NCBI RefSeq assembly: GCF_023053635.1
Contig: NC_086172.1
Span: 53,238,001-53,302,000 of the forward strand
Direction of reading: 5' to 3'
Length of the DNA: 64,000 bases
From: Elgaria multicarinata webbii
Lineage: Eukaryota; Chordata; Lepidosauria; Squamata; Anguidae
Shown here: piece after piece, positions 21,038 to 34,600 of the stretch
Layout of the letters: the number at the start of each line of letters is the position of its first letter
Numbering within the stretch: the first letter of the stretch is position 1
The notes under the pieces: model-generated
Databases searched by the model: none
The model's input: only the letters and a program-made list of their open reading frames with translations
Told to the model about the DNA's origin: nothing
Position numbers and translations under genes: made by a program

Positions 21038-21172
21038 CCTAGGGCAGCCTTCCTCATCCTGGGGCACTCCAGATGTGTTGGACTGCATCTCCCAGAATGC
21101 CCCAGCAGGGCATTCTGGGAGTTGTAGTCCAACACATCTGGAGTGCCCCAGGTTGAGGAAGGCTGCCCTAGG
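21038..21172. mobile_element. Almost perfect 66-bp-arm palindrome
   Basis: The left arm runs from CCTAGGGCAGCCTTCCTCAT to CCAGAATGCCCC and the right arm is nearly its exact complement, ending GAGGAAGGCTGCCCTAGG, with a loop of about five bases. Arm identity is higher than in any other foldback copy here, so it is recent or has been homogenised by gene conversion. Confidence 0.85.
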
Positions 21173-21769
21173 GGATTGTACAATGACCCTTGATGCGTCC
21201 TCACAATTTGTCTATAAGAGACAGTCATATCTTGATTTAGCAAGACATGTTTTGGACACTTGAAGACCCAGGCTTAATAGCTTGTCTGCGGGTATTCTGA
21301 ACTTTCTTACAGTAATAATCACTTCTAGAATAGAAATTAGCTCAGAATTACACTTCTGCAGCTGTCATTGTTGGGCTGGGAGACACATAAAAATAGCAAA
21401 TGCTTGCGATCCTATACACTAAAGTTGGTGGACTTCGCTCACCAGTAAGGCTTCAGTCCTATTTCCTCCTATGTCTGCTCAAGGAACTGTAGATAGATGG
21501 ATGTTAATGAGACCACCAGATGGCAGTATATATCAATACCAATCTGTTGTACTAAGAGTCAGAGGACATTTTTATCTGATGTTTTATTGCTTCATCTTAC
21601 ACATAATCAGTAAATATTAGTCCATAGTCTGAAATAAGTAGCCTTTTATTGATTTCAAATGAATCTGTAAACCTGCAGATGGAATCAGGATTGATAATGA
21701 TAATAATGAATGATAATAAATGTCACTCAATTTTGAAACAAAGTGATCTAAAAAAAAGGAAAGGAATTG

Positions 21770-22270
21770 CTGTTAAGGCTTGTTAAATATTTATTATCTA
21801 AAAATCTCAATAATACATCAAATGCAGTACACTTGCTATAAAATCTGTGAGTAAATGTTTCTTCATAATGTTCTGGCTCAAAGGAATCATCATTGCGTAC
21901 AGTTCAAAGTAGCTATCACGGAGCAATTCTGAAAGCAGGATTTGCATAGTCACTGAATAACCCCTGAAACTTTGCTATCAAACATGAAACAAATGTGTCC
22001 CAAAAACGGCAGATTTTATAGTGGTGGTGGGGAAGTAGAAATAACTGAAGAGGGGATCGATGGAGACAATAATCAGATAGATGGTGCATGGTGCCACTGT
22101 AGATCAGCAAAGAGAAGTTTTTGCATTGGGAGGTGATAACAGCCAGGAGGTTATGAGGAATATGATCCACAGTGCAGAAGTTAGCAACTCCAGCAAGGGA
22201 TGTTGGGCTGGGGGAGAATATTCCTTTAGTAGATATTCAAGGTAAAATCTTCCTTCATGTCAATGTTCTT
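21770..22270 (-). other. TNFAIP6: TNFAIP6 3' UTR with polyadenylation signal
   Basis: On the minus strand, AATAAA lies at 21795-21790, about 475 nt after the stop codon, followed at once by an AUUUA pentamer (21788-21784). AU-rich elements are expected in transcripts of acute inflammatory genes. A second candidate AATAAA-like signal (TTTTATT on plus) lies near 21645. UTR extent is inferred from signal position only. Confidence 0.55.
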
Positions 22271-22416
22271 TTAGATGCCAAACCTTCCAGCTAAATAAGG
22301 TGGGTTGTCTTGGGTAGTTGCATTTTTGGGGGGTGGATCCAAAGCAATATATTTAATCTGGAAGCCCCCTGCTGTTACTGAAGCATCTGACAAAAATTTC
22401 AGAGTCATGACATTTC
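22271..22416 (-). CDS. TNFAIP6: TNFAIP6 exon 6 (CUB end, C-terminal tail, stop)
   Basis: 146 nt including TAA at 22273-22271. Reads [28 protein letters not shown], then a tail [20 protein letters not shown]. The tail is shorter than in human, but the AGRF motif is kept near the end. D232 lies in the LSDAS block. Confidence 0.96.
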
Positions 22417-25346
22417 CTAGAATGGAAAAGAGAGAGAGAGATTACTTTTCTATTGGCACTGAAAAAAAGATATTTGGATCACCCCCTTTCTTCCAAAAAA
22501 CATTATATTGGAGAATATCAAAAGTAATAAACATCACCTAGCATGTTAAATGTGCTAGAAAATTATGAGTGCTGTCCAATACTGACCACCTGCTAATGGA
22601 ATAAAAAGCATTTTCCCCCATGTTGGGAGGGTGGTGTGTATATAGTATTACCTGTGCTAATGACGTTATCTGGAAGTTCATCTCCACAGTACCTGAAAAA
22701 CACGACAACCAATTTATTGGTTAAATATCAATAAGCAGTGACATGTTTACTGTAGTGGCCAGATAGCTTGTTTTTATCAAACAGATAGCCGTTTCCACTA
22801 GGCTATCATGAAGGGTCAGTTCGTATGCTAACAATTGGTGTAGGAGACCGCTTTAGGGGGACTGGATCTCATGCCACACTGCTAACCACATGAGTGAGGC
22901 AGGAAACAACCACGACAACTACCCATCCCATGTAGTGTCTATAGCTGCAGCATGGGACTCAACCATGCAGAAGCAACTCCTTTGTTGCAGCGCTAGTTTG
23001 TGAGTTAGTCGATGGCTAAATAGATATTGGAGTCTCTTCAACGTTTGGCACTAGTGAGAACCTTTTATGAACATTTCAGGGATCGGGAGTCAAAAACAAC
23101 AAAAGAAAGGGGGCAAAATGCTGTTATACAGAGAACTGACAAAGTGCTCTGCAAGGGAAATATATTATTGTTGTTGTTATTAGCCCCAACACCATCTTTT
23201 AAAAAGTAAAGCAGCTTTGAGAGAGAAGAATTCACAGTGGTGCTTAACCATTTCCCCATTTTCTGCCTCTATTCTCCAAATAGCTCTCCCTAACTACTTA
23301 CAGCCCATGGAGTTCCAGGTGTGTGTTTATTGCAAGCATGTATCTATAACCTTGTGGAGGTTGGTGTGCAAAGGAGCTGGGAGCAGTGGTGAATTGGAGC
23401 AGGGAAATGGGTGTATGTGTGCAAAGGGAGGAGCAACTGCTCCCTCTGCAGTTTTTCTGCTCTAATTCACTCCACTTATATTGGCTGCTAATTATTTTAG
23501 AAGGTTGCTGGGCAATGGTGTAGTGGAGTCAGGGCTTGTGGGGACACAGTACTGGTACTTTTGATTAACAGGAGTGCTGATGCCATCTCCCCCACCCACC
23601 CACCCACCCAAACTTCCCTGTTTTCTCTGAGCTTTCTACAGACTTCACAGTAGCTAGGGGGGAAGTGATTTTCCCAGCTCCAGTATATTCTTCCCTGTTG
23701 TAAAGCAAAGGATTTGGAGGTGTCATGATACAATACTTTCTGTCCACAATGGAGAAGGACTATGGGGCAGGTGTTCAGGGGTCACTCAACAGAATGAACA
23801 GGAGGGCCTCCATCAGGGCTGGCCGTACCATTAGACAGAGTGAGGCATCCAGCTCAGGTGGCAGATGCTGGGGGCAGGAATGGCAGCACCCCCTCAAGTT
23901 ATTCCTCATGAGCCCCCTGGGCCATTCCTCTCTCTAACACCTCCTAAACTAGCCTACTGCCCTCCAGTGTGGAGAGGATGCAATCCAGTCTTGCAATAAG
24001 ATTCAGCTGATTCCAGTCAATTTCTATATGTGGAATGGAGGCATCATTTTGCCCTTTGCGTCAGCCAGTAAAATGTCTTTGGCCAATTCGCCCTGCCCCC
24101 AAATGCTGCAGGGCTGGCTTTCCACATTTGAAATAATACACATTACCATCCAAAGGGGGACTGGTCCACCATCATACCATGAAGCCCGGACTCTAAAAGG
24201 ACCACTGCCTAAATTTCCAGGAGCCACAGATAGCAGTACCCCACCCCCATGGCAGGCTGGAGGGTGTTTTGTAGGCTTTCTTAGAACTTCTCTCACTGCT
24301 GGGATGGGATATCACAAATTGTAAAAGGTGACTTTTTAAAATACTGCTTGCTGAAGTAGGTTGAGTTTAAGAAACGATCAAGTAGGAGATGGGTAAAGAC
24401 AGCATTCCCCAAAAAGGTGCCTTCTAGATGTATTAGACTGCAACTCCCATAATTCCCAGCCAGCAGGCCATGTTGTTCCCAGGTCGGGAATGCCTGGGTT
24501 AAGGGCTCAACAAAAGCCTGAATATCTTTCGTGAATGAGAATTAAGAGAGCGGGATGGGTTTTGTGCCTTTGTAATATTCTGGAGGGGTTACAGAATCAG
24601 GGATTGGGTGGGGATTAATTGGGGATTGCGACACCCTTCCTTTGAGCAGTGGTCATGACTTTGGAAGGATGCCTGGATTGTGTCCAAGAAAGGTGCTCCC
24701 CTGGGTGAGAGGCAAAGAAGCAGAAGTGGATAGGAGGACTTGGAAAAAGCCAAGGAAAAAGTGTGTGTCTATTAACACTTATTGTTTGGCTTGTGCGTGT
24801 GTAAACATGCTGTTATTGCTCAGAACCTCTGAGACTGGGTGGAATAATAAAATATCAAAATAAATAATTGCTGGGGCCTCTTTCGTTCTTTCTTGGACGC
24901 AGTTTGTACAGTCCTGTAGTGTGAAAGAATGGTGTGAAAATAATTTTACCTGCCCACAAAACCATTGACATCATCATAGCTGTCATATATTTCCAAGTAA
25001 TCAGCCATGCAGGCTGTATCCTCTTCAACGTCAAAGTCGAGAAACTGAATTTGAATCCGCTGGCCGTACTTCACTCTGATATGCCAATAACAGACTTGAT
25101 CGTCTTCATACTCATTGGGGTATCCGGGGGTTTTAAATATATGCTTCGAACCTGTGAAAATTCCACCACAGTCTTTTCCTAGGAGAGAAATGGAATAGAT
25201 TCAGATCCAGTGCCAGCTTCAGGTTTTTGGGGTCCTTGGGCAAGACACCTTGAATGCCCCCTCGCTCACTTTTTCAATCTAGATGTTGAATGGGGCTGTC
25301 ACCAGTGGTGCAGTGGAACCAGGCTTTCAGGGATACATTGTCAGCA

Positions 25347-25383
<37 letters not shown>

Positions 25384-25549
25384 GACTGATGTCATCTGCC
25401 ACCCCCTTCAGGCTTTCCTGTGCCTTCTGAGCTTGGTTGCAATCCTCACGGTAGCTGGGGAGAAATGAATTTTTCCAGCAACAATATCTTGTTCCCTGTA
25501 AATGCAAAGTCTTTTGGGATGGCTTGGTCTTGAATGGGCAATTATGGCA

Positions 25550-25605
<56 letters not shown>

Positions 25606-28600
25606 TGCCCAATAGCCAAAGCTCTTTTGGTGGTTTAAAAAAGATTGGAACTATAAAAAGGCAATATAAATCATAATATTAAAAAAAATACAAAACAATG
25701 TAAAGCTATAAAAATCTTGCTCCTGGTAGAGATGAAAACAGCTAGAACTGGGTTAATTGATAGGGATTAACACAGCTGCCTGGATTTTTGGATCCTCCTT
25801 GGATCCTTGCCATGGGGACTGTCATGATGAGCACCTGCACTTCCAAATTTAGTACCACACCACTGGCTGTCACAGATCTGTATTGATACCTGGCTAAACA
25901 GGTGTAACTGGCATTGAATCTATGCACCACTCTTATAAAGTTCACATATTGAAAAGCTTTTTTGGAAGAGGGGAATTACAGAATGAGGAGGGAACCCTTA
26001 ATCCCATTCCTTCTCACCATCTCCAAATCATCTTCCTCTAGTGCTCGAATTATGGAAGGAAATGTAGGGGAGCCACCCATTATAATTCCCACAATGTCCC
26101 AGAGAGATGCTAGGTCAAGGGCATTGTGAAGCTGAAAGGGTTGCTAGATTCAGCTGCCTGCCACTGCTTGGAGTGCTGGGCCCTTCTGCCAACCCCCTTG
26201 AATCTGAGAATTATATCTCCCAAGGTATTCCCTCTCATGCATGCTTCCAAAAGCATGTTTGCCCTCATGCACGTGTCCTACCCAACTATGCTGATCCTCA
26301 AGAGAGTCTTGGTAATTTACATCAGGGACTGGGATCTGTATCAGCTATGATGTGTGTAACATGCCAGTCTGTTTGCTGTCAAAGTTCAGGAAATAAACCC
26401 TTTCCACTTCACTGGACCCCTGGTGGGCTTCAGGTGGGAGCCTTCCTGTGCATTTCATTGCATATGGAATGGCAGCACACCTTCCATGCTGCAGTAGGCA
26501 TTTCATTGCTCTGAAGATTTGTTTCTTTGCTAGCCTCCTGCCATATGTGCCTGCCCGGACCTTAAGATCATCCTCAGGGGTCCTTTTCTGTGAGCTCCTG
26601 CCAAAGGAAGTGAGGCAGGTGGCTTCTGGGAGGAGGGCTTTTTCTGCTGTGGCACCCCGGCTGTGGAACGAGCTCCCCAGAGAGGTTCACCTGGTGCCTA
26701 CACTGTACTCTTTCCATCACCAGCTGAAGACCTTTTTATTTTCTCAGTATTTTAACAACTAATTTAACTTAAATTTAAACCTTGTTTTAATTCCATATTT
26801 TAACCTATATCAATTTTTGCTGTGTGGTTTTATCCTGGTTGTGCTTTTTATATTGTATTTTGTATTTGTATTTTTAACTTGTTGGTTGTTTTATGATGGT
26901 TTTAATTTTTGTGAACCGCCCAGAGAGCTTCGGCTATTGGGCGGTATAAAAATGTAATAAATAAATAAATAAATAAATTATATTGTATTTGTGTTTTTAG
27001 ATTGTTGGTTGTTTTTATGCTCTTCATGGTTTTAATTTTTGTGAACCACCCAGAGAGCTTCCGCTATTGGGTGGTATAAAAATGTAATAAATAAATAAAT
27101 AAATATCACATCCATACCAGCAGGTGGAGTGTGCTGGTACATAGCTGAAGTTCATCTTGATGGCCCTGCCTTATTGCCTGTGCCATCCATAGGAGCGGGA
27201 TGGGAACTAGAAGCACCAGACATATAGGAGCTCTTCTCACCTCAGTGGAAAGGGGACCGATACCATAGTACTGGTGGGCAGTGCTGGGTCCAAGACACCC
27301 TCAATGGCTCCCTCTCTCAGTGAGTCTACCTTCTCAATGTCATGGTCATCAGATGCTATTGCTCTTTCTCCTCTTTCCCATCATTGCTACCACTTGCAGA
27401 GAGGAAGCAGGCAGTAGCATCTACTGATCCTCTTCCTCACCATTGCTGTTGGCTGGGCCAGAGCAAGAGGCAGGTGAAGAAGCAGGTTGCCATGGTGAAG
27501 AGAAGGAGCAAGTCAAGGGGGTTCTTGTCCGTAGGCCTCTGCTGGGTTGTGGCTTGTTAAGCATCCAGCTATGCTTATCCTTGACTCCAGCCCTGCTGGT
27601 GGATTTACCCGCTGGTCAACATTGATGGGAGCAATTTGTGGTCAGTATAAGGGATGATGAAAAGTAACAGTGGCCCCGTTCAGACAACACGCTAAACCAG
27701 GCTGCTTAACTACAAAATGGTTAACGGAATGCATGAAGATAAATGGATTCTGTTAACCATTTTGTGGTTAAGCAGCCTGGTTTAGCATGTTGTCTGAACA
27801 GGGCCAGTGAGAAGAACTTCCCAATACACTTCTGTATCCTCACCTCAGAAAGGAACAATGTTGTCTTCGCCTGAGCAAAATCACTCACAAAGTATGAACA
27901 AATTTCTCCAGAATGGGAGGAACACAGTCAATCAACCAGCAGGAACAACTTGGTTTAATTATGCTGCTCACCACCCAAACAATACATTTGGAAAAGATCT
28001 AGCTTGCATCTCAGAGGATATAACCAAACAGGAGGTGAAGAGAGGCTGACTAGATTTAATTCTAAGAACAATGTGGGGCCTCTCCCATTTTTCCTCACAT
28101 GTTCAACATCTGTGAGAGTTCTCCACCCTGAGATATTACTCAGCTGCTTACATGGGCTGAAATACACAGCTTTTCCTTTTGAATTCTCATTGTTAACTAT
28201 GGAGAGAGCTTCCCTCTAGCACGGTTCACAGAGTGCAAAGCATTTTAGGGCTCTGTACACAAAACACATGAAACAGGTTGCAAATAATACCGGAATTTAC
28301 AAAATGACTAAACAGACACAAATGCCTGATGCTATAAAATAATGGGCTCTTGTAGTATACAATAAATTCTGGAATATTCCAACTCGATAAAAGCAAAACG
28401 ATTAGATTTAAGACTGCGTTTCTTCCCAAACAAAACAAAAAATGACTTGTGTATTAATGATGAACCACAACAGCAATGAAATCAAGCACTGCCATTTTGG
28501 AATCCTCTTCCAACACTGTAATACAAGCAGCTTCCCAATGTTCTCCAAGCCCCAGCTCACAAGTAATCTTCAACAATATCTTCAGCAGATATTGGTTTGT

Positions 28601-31600
28601 CTTATTATTCATAGGATTTAAAAGGTATGTGGAGTAGAATGAGAAAGCCTTTTCCTGGATTGTTTCTTCTTTCTAAATTGCCACTTTCCCTCGCTGCTAT
28701 TTTATTTTTGTATCCACCACAAATAATGAGCTCTGAGCTTTTGCTACTTCGGTTGGGGCTGAATAGCAGAAGCAACGAACAGGAGAAGCAGAGAGGCTCT
28801 TGGGTCTTTTTGATAGCCGAGCCAGATGGATTGCATAGGGCTTTCCTGAGTATCAACCACAGGGACATGTTGGGAGCGTTGGGCTCCGCTGCCTGCAGAA
28901 ACCAAGACAACTGGTTGGCAGGAGCAGTCTAGAGTGTGTTGAATCGGCTCAACTTGAGGGCCTGCAATGCTGCTGCCTGGGGACCAGCCCTGCCTGCCTT
29001 AGCAGCTGTTTTCCTTACAATTCCTCCTCAAGAAGTAAACTGGCAAATGAACAAATGTTCACAAAGATCTCAGAGGTCTCCAGTGCTTTGTCACTGAAAG
29101 GAAGCTGGCCCTCTGAAATCTGCCCTGAACTTTGGAAATGGAAGGGAGGGGGAAATGCGGTAGATGAATGACACAAATTCTGTTTGGCACTCTCAAATCC
29201 AGAAGTTCAAGAACTTGTTTATTGGGCTTGTTTACTAGAGTTTTAAATCCTACTTTACTTGTGTTTCAGCTGGGTGAGTCATTGTGTGTGTTTCAGCTGG
29301 GTGAGTCATGTGCTGTTTCTGAGGAGAGGGGGAGGGCAGGGATACAAATGGACATACCCACCTGGATGGGGTAATAAAATTGGCCACAACTTTAACAGAA
29401 CCACCAAATCCCTGTACTAGCAGGTATTTTCTTCAAAGTACACCCTGTTGCACTATTTTGGTATTGTCACCATGGGGGAACTGTTATCTCAAAGCACCTT
29501 TACCTTCAGTCCCTCATTTGTAAAACAAAAATAAAAATGATTTGCCTCTCAGAAATCTTGGGAGGATGAGTTAAAAAATGGAAGGGATGTACTTCAATGA
29601 AGAGTAGGCTTCAGGTTTTTGAGGGCCCTTGAACAGGACACCCTCAAATGGGCCTCCTCCCTCAATGAGTCTACTTCTGTGCACCACCATTATTAGCTGC
29701 TATTCCCCTCATCCTCTTCTCATCATTGCTACCACTTGCTTGACAGGCAGAGAGCCGGTGATCACAAAGGTGGTGGAATCTACTGCTCCTTTTTCTTCCA
29801 ATATTTGTATTGATTTTCTTACAAAATTGATACAATACATATTCATTGCAGCAATAATCTCTGGATAAACTAGATACATACAATTTTACAGTAAATTCCG
29901 GGATGTGAGATGCACCGCCCAGAGAGCTTCGGCTATTGGGTGGTATAAAAATTAAATAAATAAACAGTATCTCATTTGTAACTATTAACCATATCAATAC
30001 ATCTTTCTACCATGTTAACCTTATTATTTGCAAAATTTATAAAAGTGTTTCAGTTTTCATAAAACTGTCCTTATATTGTTCATATCTAGCATGTCTGATC
30101 TGACAAATTAGTTTCTCCATTAAGTTTCTCCATTAATTTTATTTCTCCATATTGAAAGAGAGCCTGTTAATCCCCACCAGAAGATGCTATTGTTAGTCAT
30201 TCTGCTGCCCACATCAATATTAAGACGTCTTTGTGCCTTAAATATGTTTGTTCGATCAAATATAGATAATAAATCTAATACTGGAGAGAACTCAATTTTC
30301 TGATTTGTGATTTCCACCACTTCATGAAAAACACTTTTTTCAGAACTGATTATTTGCAGAGCAAAGCCACCACATATGAAAGTATGTGCTGATCTTTTCA
30401 CAACTCCTTAATCATTTCTGTAATATGAAACAATTGATATAGCTTATTCCCACTGGAGTGAGATTCCATCTATACACCAATTGTATTGAATTTCAAGATA
30501 CAGTTCAAGATGTTAAAGGGTGCATTTGATCACCATTCAGCTCATATGAGATCTTCATTCCCCCCCACCCCCCCAAAAAAAATCTTTCACCCAAACCAGT
30601 TTCACTCAAAAGGCAAGTCAACAAGCAGGTTGCATTGGTGAAGAGGAGAAACAACTCCAAGAAACTCTTGTCAGTGGGCTTCTGCTGAGGTTGGGATCTC
30701 AGCAGGTAGCTAACTATTGACTCTGGCCCTGTTTCTTTTAGAAATCTTTAAAAAGCAGGTACATTTGCAAAAGATATAGGCCAAAGGTAAAAAGCCATAC
30801 CCTTAAGAAATGTATTTGTTGTTCACGTACCATTAGGGTTATAGCAGTAAGTATCCCACTTCTCACTTTTGTTGAGCCGAAAACCGTAGTCCACAATCCC
30901 CTTCTTTCCAAAGCCACAGTTGCTTCCAGGTTTGACAATGGGATAGCCAACTCTCCCCTTGGCTAACCAGCCAGCAGCACACATATGAAACCCTGAGGGA
31001 TCAAAGGCAATATCATATAAATCCAATATTGGCTAAGAAAGAAACATTGTGTTTTGGATTAATAATCTCTTGTCCTTGTTGCCAAAAATATAATAAACAG
31101 CCAATTAGGTTAAATTGAATTATGCCTTGCTAGCGAAACAATTTCCGTCCAGGGCATACATAATTTTGTGTGCATGGTTTGTATTTTTTAAGATGTGTCA
31201 TCTTTGCCCCCTCTTTTTTTCACAATAAGAAGTGCTGTTTTCACTTTAAACTAATAAGCAACAATTGGATGCAGATGCTTACTAAATCTTAGTAATTACA
31301 GTCTTTAGCACTTGTATCCAAAGATGTCTGACTAGGATAGGGCATTGAATTGTTAAAACACTATTGAAAGAAAATGTGTCAATTTTTCTTCTCCTTGAAA
31401 TATAAAGTATTAAATATTGTACCACCAGGGTTGCCGTTTAATGCACACACACACACACCACATTTCAGATGTGTCTGTCCCTCAGGAGCACCTATATATG
31501 TGGCTATTATGAGGTAACTATTCTAATAAAGGAAGATGTGTGCCCATCTGTCCATTGGCACCATTGCACAAAGCAATCAAGTCTAGTAGCCATTAATAGC

Positions 31601-34600
31601 CTTCTCCTCCAGGAATTTATCCAACCTCTTTTAAAGCCATCCAAATTGCTGGCCATCACTACATCTTGTGGTAGTGAATTCCATAGCTTAACTATGCGCT
31701 GTGTGAAGAAGTACTTCCTTTTATTTGTCCTGAATCTCCCACCAATTGAAACCCAGAATGGATTCACAGTCATCAGTCTCCACTAGATATCACACATGGT
31801 GTGGGTGTACGTGGGGGGGGGGGAACCCTCTGATTACATGCTGTGTTACTGGAATTACTACTTCATTTAAGGCTACCTTAACCCTTACAAAATCCTGAAA
31901 TATTTATGGAAGTTTGGGAGATATTTTGTGTTAAGCGCCACAAAATAATATCCAGAAAGGTAGCTGTTTTTGTCTGTTTGTCTTGTGGCACCTTAAAGAC
32001 TAACACATTTATTATGGCATAAGCTTCACAAAATAAGCCTCTCTGAGCCTAAAACAGATCTCTTGAGTATGTCTTGAGCTCTGGAAAATTGTATTACAAC
32101 TTAGATTGATAACTTTCTAGATAAAGCAGTTAGCAGGAGAGTCAGAAGGGTGTAATAAGACAATGCATCATACACTGGACTCATTTATCAAATAGTCTGG
32201 CGATTTGCCATTTTGTTTGCTTTCTTTATCATCACATTGCAGCTTTCTAGGTCCGTTCACATGCAATAGTACAGGAATGCTGTAAGATGTGGATCTAAAA
32301 TTGCTTTTACCATGATCCTTAACACATTTAATAAGTATAAGTCCTATAGAATTAACCAGGACACACTGTCAAGTAAGATGTTTAGGATTTCAGCCTTCAT
32401 ATGATTTACATTATTAATAGACTAAGCTGGTTTGAATCCATGTTTACTTACAATTCTTACAATTTCCTCTGCAATATTGCATATGAGCTTTTCTAGACGA
32501 GGCTGTTTAAGGAGTGGCTTCTACTTTTAATTTCATTGCAGAATTAAGATTGGAGTTATTTTCCTTGCCTGCCTTTCTGTACTTTTCAATGCATAACTTC
32601 TAGGTCCTATTGCAGTATAGCAGAATAACTGGTGGTGGGGATTTGCTCTTTATTTCAGGATGCCAAAAATACAGGATTTTCTCCCCCACCCCACAAGGAG
32701 AAATTACTTATTTTAAAAACAGAAACAAAGCAGGGCAGTGATGACATCATCTAAAGCATTAATAAAAAACCATGAGTGAGGAATGGTGAGCACACAATAG
32801 AAGTCTCATCTGGAAAAGCTCTATAAGCACATTTCTGTAACAAACAGTGTCATTTCCATGCATGGGGATTGGTGGGTTTTTTAAGAAAACAGAAAAAAGA
32901 ATTCTGTTCCTAGAACCCACTAAGCACAAAATAAAAGGCAGAATCCACTAAAAGGTGTTCTTGTTCAAGCCCCATTGTCCTGTGCACTTCTTCATTCCGC
33001 TGGACCTCAAAGCATGCAGGAGACGTCCCGTAGGATTGTACACCCTACGATGCCATATATTGTGCCCTGTAGGATGCTCCTACCTATTTTTCTTGCTGCC
33101 TCCAGTTGCTGGTATGTGGCTAGGTGTCCTCCTTCATATTCACACACTGCTTTTGCCTCTGCGTAGGTGAGCTGGTATCTTCCTGCCCTTGATTCTCTGT
33201 GATATACTCCTGCAGCTCGCTCTGTGAATCCAAATCAACAGTTTGTCTTTAAGGGAGCTAAGTTCCCAGAACCCAAAAATCCTTTGTATGTATGAGATAA
33301 AGATTTTCTGAACTCAGAAGTGAACAAATAGCTTACATATTATCCCATACACTATGGGAAATTAAATCATTAGTCTAGTCTATATTCTGCTTATATGGTT
33401 GTGCCATTTGAGGTGGTTGTGGAATCAACCTGGAAAATACAAAGCTATGGCTGATAATATCTAGCAAACAATTGCAAAAAGACAACTAGCAAATGATTGC
33501 AAAACCCACCAAACTGAAACCAAAGTAAATGATAATAAAAATACGAATGTATGGGGTGATCTTTTAACAGAAATTCAACAGTTCTTTTTTTCTATGAATG
33601 GTTTAGAGTAGCCTTCTCAAACTGGGGTAGAGGTTTTGAACTTCATCTCCCAGCATTAGCCATGCTGGCTCAGACTGATGGGAGTTAAAGTCCAAAACAT
33701 CTGGAGGGTGCCAGGTTGAGGAAGTCTGGTTTAAGAAATACCTGTAACACTGGGATGATTAAACATTTGAATAACATTGCAATTTTATGCATATTGACTT
33801 AGAAAATTAAATGGGACTTATTCCCAACTAATTATGCATAGGAGTGCATCCCAAGTGGAATAACAAGGATGTTTGGATATTTGGGGTCTGTGGTGCATAA
33901 TAATGAGAACATGGCAACTTAAAACCAGCTTTGTTGATTCTACAAAAGTCTTTAAAATTAATTTTTGTCACTATTGAGTCATTTTAACAACACTGAAATA
34001 CCCTATGGACACAGCCTTCATAATATTAGTACAGGAGTAGTCCCCTGCATAGACCCACACAGGGATTGGATGGCATAGTATTGGGGGAAAAAATCATTTT
34101 GGCAGAAGGTGAGGCTGTTATGTTTCCCCATATTCTCATGTTCTTCCAACTTGGCTAAGATTTCTTCAACAAATGTTCCTGGTACAGAGAAAGTTAATGA
34201 GTCGATGAGATTGGAGTGTTCCAAGGAGCTGGGAGATGTGATTTTTCCTGGCAATGGGGAAGTTAATGTATTAAATTAAAACATGAACATACTAATTAAT
34301 GGTTAGACAGAAACTTGCTGCTGCAAAATAATGGAAGCTAAGATCAGAATCTTGGAGAGGAGGCCACTGCGAATGACCTAGAAAAAAGAGTAGGGTAGTA
34401 ATTTTAATTATAAAATAAAATCTTAAACAGTTTAAATATGATAGTATGCTATGCTGTTTCTAACACACTCACAGATTTTAAATTCTAAAGAACACTTTTT
34501 GGGGGGTATTTAAGGAAAATATATTTGATCTTAATTGTGAATGATTTGAAATCCTAAAGTGATGTATCAACATAGTGTATTTGTAGATGGAAGTTCTTTT

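Larger units (their letters stand above)
16480..21760. other. Intergenic gap between RIF1 promoter and TNFAIP6 3' end
   Basis: No host gene was recognised. The gap contains four foldback elements (16571, 16735, 20090, 21038), the hairpin at 17166 and the L2-type LINE at 17947-19500. The unassigned segments 17300-17946, 19500-20090, 20203-21038 and 21172-21760 have only short ORFs without recognisable motifs. Confidence 0.7.
22693..24949. other. TNFAIP6 intron 4
   Basis: Contains one copy of an unrecognised dispersed repeat (23485-23740) and a partial foldback element (24412-24495). The remainder shows nothing assignable. Confidence 0.6.

Noticed and set aside
25379-25612. Open frame rich in Ile
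   Set aside because: Translation of a TTA/TAA microsatellite plus a LINE tail.
32975-33170. Plus-strand frames overlapping TNFAIP6 exon 2
   Set aside because: Antisense shadows of the Link-module exon.
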